A stretch of DNA of 64,000 bases from Stictocephala bisonia (Eukaryota > Arthropoda > Insecta > Hemiptera > Membracidae): NCBI GenBank assembly GCA_035578905.1, contig JAQJVL010000705.1, positions 1 through 64,000 of the forward strand. The letters run 5' to 3'. Positions 59,237 to 64,000 of this stretch are shown one piece after another. The notes under the pieces are model-generated. The model ran no database searches. It saw only the letters and a list, made by a program, of their open reading frames with translations, and was not told where the DNA came from. The translations under genes and the position numbers were made by a program. Position 1 is the stretch's first letter. The number at the start of each line of letters is the position of its first letter.

Positions 59237-59437
59237 TTAAAGACTTACAACCGATGCTGGGGGGGGGGGGGAATTGGCATGGGTAAATGGAGGATACAAT
59301 AAATGTATGACTGAGGTGTTACTGTGGTGTATATGGTAAAAATTATAGTTAGTATAGTCTTGACAATTGCTATGCATTTATCGTAATGTTCCTGGCAATA
59401 AAATATTTGATTGATTTGATTGATTGATTGATAGAAG
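59237..59437 (+). other. 3' UTR and TTGA tail of non-LTR 2
   Basis: Contains a G run (59260-59271), an AATAAA signal and TTGA repeats. No gene. Confidence 0.6.
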
Positions 59438-60045
59438 GTCAGAATTGTAAAAGACACTGCAATGATTTATATGACGATACAAACAAGTTAGGTATTTGTA
59501 AAAGACACTTTCCTAATACCTACTATGACATGGCTTTACGTCACATTTAAGGTACGTCAAAATTTTAAATATCACTTCCCTGATAATTGTCAAAAATCAA
59601 TAGCTTTACGACACATACAAGGTTGGTCAGAATTTTAAAAGACCTTTCTCTGATATATTTCATGACGTAAAGGCTTTACGTTAAAAACATGGTAGGTTAA
59701 AATTGTAAAAGAATATTCCCAGATGTCTGTCACAACTGATTGGGTTGATGTCACATACAAGGTAGATTAGATTTGTAAAAATAACTTTACTGATATCTAC
59801 CACATCATGGGCTTATATACAAGGTAGGTAAGAATTATAAAAGACCCTTCTCTGATATCTATCACCACAAAATGGCTTTACGTCACATACAAGTTAGGTC
59901 AAAATTGTAAAAAGATACTTCCCTGATATATGTTACCACGAAATGGCTTTACGTCACATACATGTAAGGTCAGAATTGTAAAAGACACTTGCCTTGTGTA
60001 TGTTTCCACGAAATGTTTTTACGTCACATCCAAGGTAGATCAAGT
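59438..60045 (-). repeat. ~70-bp satellite block 4 (reverse orientation)
   Basis: About nine monomers in reverse orientation between the two non-LTR elements. Confidence 0.85.
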
Positions 60046-60049
60046 TTGC

Positions 60050-60360
60050 TTACATCAACCCCTTCCGACCCTATTCCAGCTCTACCTCCAAGAACAATTC
60101 CTAATAACAACGGACCTGCAACCCTCGTTCAAGATCCACCAAAGACTCCACACTTTTAAATACACCTGCAAGTATCAAAAATTCTCCACGGTTGTGCAAC
60201 AAAACAACAGATGGCCATAAGATAAATGAACAAACTGTAAAAACCAACGTAAATAGTAGCTCACCTTTATTGAATTTAAATTATCTGTATAACGATAGTA
60301 CTCTAAGGGAAAGAATTTTTTCAGGGATGAATGTAATAAAATAGTTTTAAAGCCTTAGCA
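60050..60360 (+). pseudogene. Possible ORF1/gag remnant of non-LTR 3
   Basis: One frame reads a short proline-rich stretch (PIPALPPRTIPNNNGP) before a stop. This is reminiscent of the low-complexity part of ORF1 proteins, with no zinc knuckle visible. Assignment rests mainly on its position upstream of the endonuclease. Confidence 0.3.
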
Positions 60361-60364
60361 TGTA

Positions 60365-61126
60365 AAATGTCCAAATCAAACCACAGTAAACAATCATATG
60401 TTATTAATTTTAATGTGAATAGCTTAAAATATAAAATAACAGAATTTCAAGCACACCTGGATACACTGCCATATAATATGTTTAGGGGAGCATTGGTTGA
60501 CCCAAGAGAACATATCAATTTAATACAGAATAGATCATTTTGAACTACAGTAGAAACACGCCTAATGGAGGAACTTGTATATTTGTCCGTGAAAGACTTA
60601 CTGCCTTAGAACGACATTATTATATAAGTCAATTAGCTGTAGAACGTGTGTTTGAATGTTCCAGTATTTAAATAATAAATAAGAGTAAGGGAGGCCAGTC
60701 AGTGTTGATAATTTGTATTTACAGAACACCAGACTCTAACAAACGGGATTTTCTTGACATCTTAGAATCTCTTTTTTTTAATGTTGAACGGAGAATTAAA
60801 ACAGAAAATACATTGATTTTTGGTGACTTTAATTAATGGGGCGGAAAATTCAAAATTTAGCCGTGACGTTGATTGTATACTACACTCATATGGGTTTAAC
60901 TCTTTGATTGACTAAACTACTCACTTTACTGACTTCTCAGAAACTCAAATAGGGCACGAACTATCCCGTCAACCTAAAACATACAGTAAACATTCTCTTG
61001 GGTCTGTCCAGCCACACAGCTCAATTAACTACACTTCCTAATAACCAATCTGAACCACCATTGAAACCCTAAACCTTAAGAAAAAGAATATTTTCAGAAC
61101 AAAGCAAAGTTAACTTTAAACGGGAA
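60365..61126 (+). pseudogene. Decayed endonuclease region of non-LTR 3
   Basis: Fragments in shifting frames include VINFNVNSLKYKITEFQAHL (domain start), IICIYRTPDSN (mid-domain, about 60710-60740) and an FGDFN-like piece (about 60815-60835). Several stops intervene. Confidence 0.6.
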
Positions 61127-62601
61127 TTGGCCTCTTTCGGTTGGGATAACATCTTAAAAATAAATGCTTCCCAAAATGTAGAAGAACGTTTCAGTGGATT
61201 TTTACATGTAATAAACAGAGTCTTTGAACATAATTTTCCAATTAAAACAGTTCGAATTAAATTGGAGGTCAGAAAGCCATGGCTAACTAAAGGAATTAAA
61301 ATATCACTTATAAATACATGTGAAATGAGTAAAAAGACTAAGCAATCAAGATATTTTTTATTTATTGAATATTTAAAAAACTATAGTAAAAAAATGAGAT
61401 ATGTAATTAAAGCTTCAAAGAGGTTTTGGAATGATCGTAGAGTTAGCAGGGCAGAAAACAAAGCTAAGGTCACATGGGAAATAATAAAAATTGAAACTGG
61501 CAGGAAAAAACAAAACATGTTATCCAGGAGTTGATAGTGAATGGGAAAAATACTTCAGATAGGCACGATATTGAGCAGTCATTTAATCATTTCTTTCTCC
61601 ATGAACCTGTAGAATTGACACCAAAAGCATGTCCTCAATTTGCAGTAGAACAGTTGTCCCACTTCAGGCCTCCTATAGCATCAACTATCATTCTATCCCC
61701 AACCAATGTGGAAGAGGTTTTAAGAGCTATAATGTCTCTAAAAACAAAACAATCATCAGGTTGGGATGAGTTATCTTCGGATTTACTTAAGTCTTCTTGT
61801 TCCGAATGTTCGTATCCTTTGATCTATTTAATTAACACATCATTTCTATCTGGAACTTTCCCTGAGAAACTCAAATAACGTAATCAAATTTATTCACAAG
61901 AAAAATGATCGGGTTCAGATAAAAAATTATCGGTCTATTTCCTTAGAGTCAGTCTTTTCCAAGGTGTTTGAAAAAATATTTCTTTCACGTCTTACAGAGT
62001 TTCTCCTCAAGTGGAAGATATTAGATGGTTCTCAACATGGGTTTCAACAGGGAAAATCAACTGATTCAGCTGTGTTTGATTTCACTAACGCCGTGTTGGA
62101 GGCTTTTGACGGGTCGCGGAAGGTAGTTGGTGTTTTTTGCGATTTGTCGAAGGCCTTCGATTGTGTAGCTCATTCCCTGTTGTTGAAGAAACTCAATCAG
62201 TATAGAACCCGAGGAGTTGGATAAAGTTGGATTCGACGGGACGAAAGCAAATGGTAAGCATCACTCATACTCGGGGCCCATCATCTTGGATCGAAACAAA
62301 AGTAGGTGAACCTCAAGGCTGTATTCTGTTCCCAATCCTGTTTATTTTGTACATAAATGATTTAAATTACCTAAACAGACAATCAAAACCATGTATGTAC
62401 GCAGATGATGTATCCATCTTAGTGAGAGGTGAAACAAGCCAACAAGTCCTTTCAAACCTTTCATCAACATTAAAAGAATGTAGCAATTGGTTTGAAGCAA
62501 ATGAGCTACTACTCAACTCTAATAAGACCACCACCATAAATTTCCAAATATCTAAGCGCAATAAAAACTCAATCAAAGAAATAGATCTTTCACCTACATA
62601 A
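61127..62601 (+). pseudogene. Reverse transcriptase of non-LTR 3, multiple breaks
   Basis: 61127-61534 is the linker before RT. 61531-61878 starts RT (KTKQSSGWDELSSDLLK). 61964-62224 has HGFQQGKSTDSA and [13 protein letters not shown]. 62227-62601 has GEPQGCILFPILFILYINDL and YADD at its residues 58-61 (62398-62409). The breaks at about 61534, 61878-61964 and 62224 make it inactive, though every catalytic block is still recognisable. It is older than the copies at 16955 and 56690, judging by lesion density. Confidence 0.82.
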
Positions 62602-63350
62602 AAAATATCAACCATACCAGAATTTTTATTGATGGAACCTTCTCATGGGCAACCTATACTAATCAGTTGTTAAAAAAATTAAGCTCTGCTGCATATGTTA
62701 TAAATTTCCTAAAAGACACGTGCAGTTTTAGAGTTTTGCTTGATGTCTACAGGGGATATTATGAGAGTCTAATAGGTATGGGATAGCTTTTTGGGGGGGC
62801 TCACTATTATTGAATAAAGTCTTTAAGGCACAGAAACATATGTTAAGAACAATTTTAAAATTATGCTGGTCACAGTCATTTCGAGGAATTTTCCTGCAGA
62901 GCAAAATTATTACAGGACCCTCAATTTATGTATTCGCGGTGCTTTTAATAGTTTTTGGAAATATCAACGTTTTGTCCAAAGTGAGAGAATCCCAAAAAAT
63001 AACTAGATCGGAGAAATTATTATTTTATCCCATTCACAATACAACCAAATTTGCAAAAGGGGGTCTTTATATATCAAACGTTTTAACATAATGCCATAAG
63101 AGCTAAAATTGAGTCATAGTAAACACCTATTTCAACGAAAGCTGAAAGTATTTTTAATTAACAATGAATTATATTCTGTCAGGGACATCTTATAGTTTGG
63201 AGTTCATTGACACTACATTTATTAATTTGGACTTAAATTCGTTTTAAAATAGTTTTAAGATTCACATTGTATGACAAAATATTATATTTGTATCAAATAT
63301 CTTTGTATGCAAATCAATATGTTAATAAAGAATATGATTTTGAATATGAA
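62602..63350 (+). pseudogene. C-terminal and 3' region of non-LTR 3
   Basis: A 93-codon frame (62810-63091) resembles the RT C-terminal region (KVFKAQKHMLRTILK, similar in position to the LQKRAIRII motif of element 2). After it there is only AT-rich 3' sequence to the tail. Confidence 0.5.
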
Positions 63351-64000
63351 TCAAAATTGTCAAAAATATTTCCCTAATATCTATCACCACTGAATGACTT
63401 TACGTCACTTACAAGGTATGTCATAATTGTAAAAGACACCAGATGTAGGTCACCACGGAATGGGTTCATGTCACATACAAGGTAGATCAGTATTTTAATA
63501 GACCCTTCCTTGGTGTATGTCACCAGGGAATCGTTTGACGTCAAATACAAACTAGGTCAGAAATATAAAAGCCACTTCCCTAATATCTGTCACTACGGAA
63601 TGGCTTTAAGTCACATACAAGGTATGTCGGAATCGTAAAAGACACTTATTTTATGTATATCACCAGGGAATTTGACGTTACATACAAGGCAGGTCAAAAT
63701 TGTAAAAGACACTTTACTTAAATAATACAGCAGAATGGCTTGACGTAATATAAAAGGTAGTTCAGAATTGTAATACAAAATTCCCTGGTTTATGTTACTC
63801 AGGCATGGCTTTACATCACACACAACGTAATTAAGAATTATAAAAGATACTTCCCTGATATCTGTAACCTTGGAAAGGCTTTACGTTACATACAAGGTAA
63901 GTCAGAATTATTAAATACACTTCCTTGATATCTGTCACCACAGGATGGATTTAAGTCATACAGTAGGATAGTTCAGAACTTTAAAAAACACTTTCTTAAA
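63351..64000 (-). repeat. ~70-bp satellite block 5 (reverse orientation, runs off the window)
   Basis: About nine monomers to the window end, same orientation as blocks 3 and 4. Blocks 3 to 5 were one array before the two non-LTR insertions. Confidence 0.85.

Larger units (their letters stand above)
56690..59437 (+). mobile_element. Non-LTR retrotransposon 2 (5'-truncated)
   Basis: Inserted in reverse-orientation satellite after a (TAA)-rich patch. The 5' end is truncated inside the endonuclease domain. It ends in AATAAAATATTTGATTGA followed by TTGA repeats (about 59405-59432), a simple tandem tail. Coding follows the Jockey/CR1-type order, endonuclease then reverse transcriptase. The target duplication is not determined. 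Confidence 0.85.
60046..63350 (+). mobile_element. Non-LTR retrotransposon 3, decayed
   Basis: Interrupts satellite between GGTAGATCAAG (60040s) and AATCAAAATTG (about 63349). ATCAA on both sides is a candidate 5-bp target duplication, weak because of satellite context. It shows a proline-rich possible ORF1 relic, a decayed endonuclease and an RT in several frames. It ends with AATAAAG and GAATATGA-type repeats rather than poly-A. Confidence 0.75.

Overview
The window is eukaryotic, almost certainly arthropod and most probably insect DNA. It is AT-rich with no operons. It carries a (TTAGG)n telomere-type tract and insect-typical transposons: hAT, Tc1/mariner, BEL/Pao and Jockey/CR1-like non-LTR elements. 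A hemipteran-like genome is a guess that the sequence does not prove. I see no complete host gene. Essentially everything recognisable is mobile or repetitive.

Layout. (1) 1-2680: a broken hAT transposon on the minus strand. (2) 3060-3718: a degenerate satellite of about 70 bp, which reappears at 43319-46760, 54955-56660, 59435-60045 and 63348-64000. (3) 3749-43318: a roughly 39.6-kb block inserted in that satellite. It consists of two related giant foldback (palindromic) elements. Element A (3749-22692) has arms symmetric about 10731.5. Element B (22968-43318) has arms symmetric about 34233.5. The outer end of A and the outer end of B are the same inverted terminal sequence, and a candidate 7-bp target duplication flanks the whole block. 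A 275-bp seam (22693-22967) joins A to B and holds 17 tandem ETS-type sites and three YY1-type sites. B keeps about 5.7 kb per arm that A lacks. That segment includes two small conserved ORFs of unknown function. Elsewhere in B's arms lie remnants of a type-B DNA polymerase of the class found in Polinton/Maverick and related virus-like elements. (4) 46843-47256: a large TG microsatellite, followed by a third, truncated fragment of the A/B family (47270-47960). (5) 48134-53586: an internally deleted BEL/Pao retrotransposon with two nearly identical LTRs. A 173-bp MITE made of perfect 32-bp TIRs around a telomeric (TTAGG)n core sits in its leader. (6) 53587-54950: unassigned sequence with a relic of the A/B outer repeat. 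(7) 54955-64000: satellite interrupted by two non-LTR retrotransposons (about 56690-59437 and 60046-63350).

Nesting gives a history. The satellite came first, and the A/B composite inserted into it. Then a mariner-like element with unusually long TIRs entered only B's left arm; the intact TA target survives in the right arm. A non-LTR element entered only A's right arm. The arms are nearly identical outside these insertions, so they are either young or kept alike by gene conversion. The one-arm insertions argue against a simple fold-back sequencing artefact.

The strongest candidate for something undescribed is the A/B family: very long palindromic arms of G-poor or C-poor degenerate satellite, promoter-motif arrays (TATA, YY1/PHO-like, NRF1-like, ETS-like) at the outer ends, and small conserved ORFs plus polymerase remnants inside. 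All identities were judged by eye and no alignment or database search was run.
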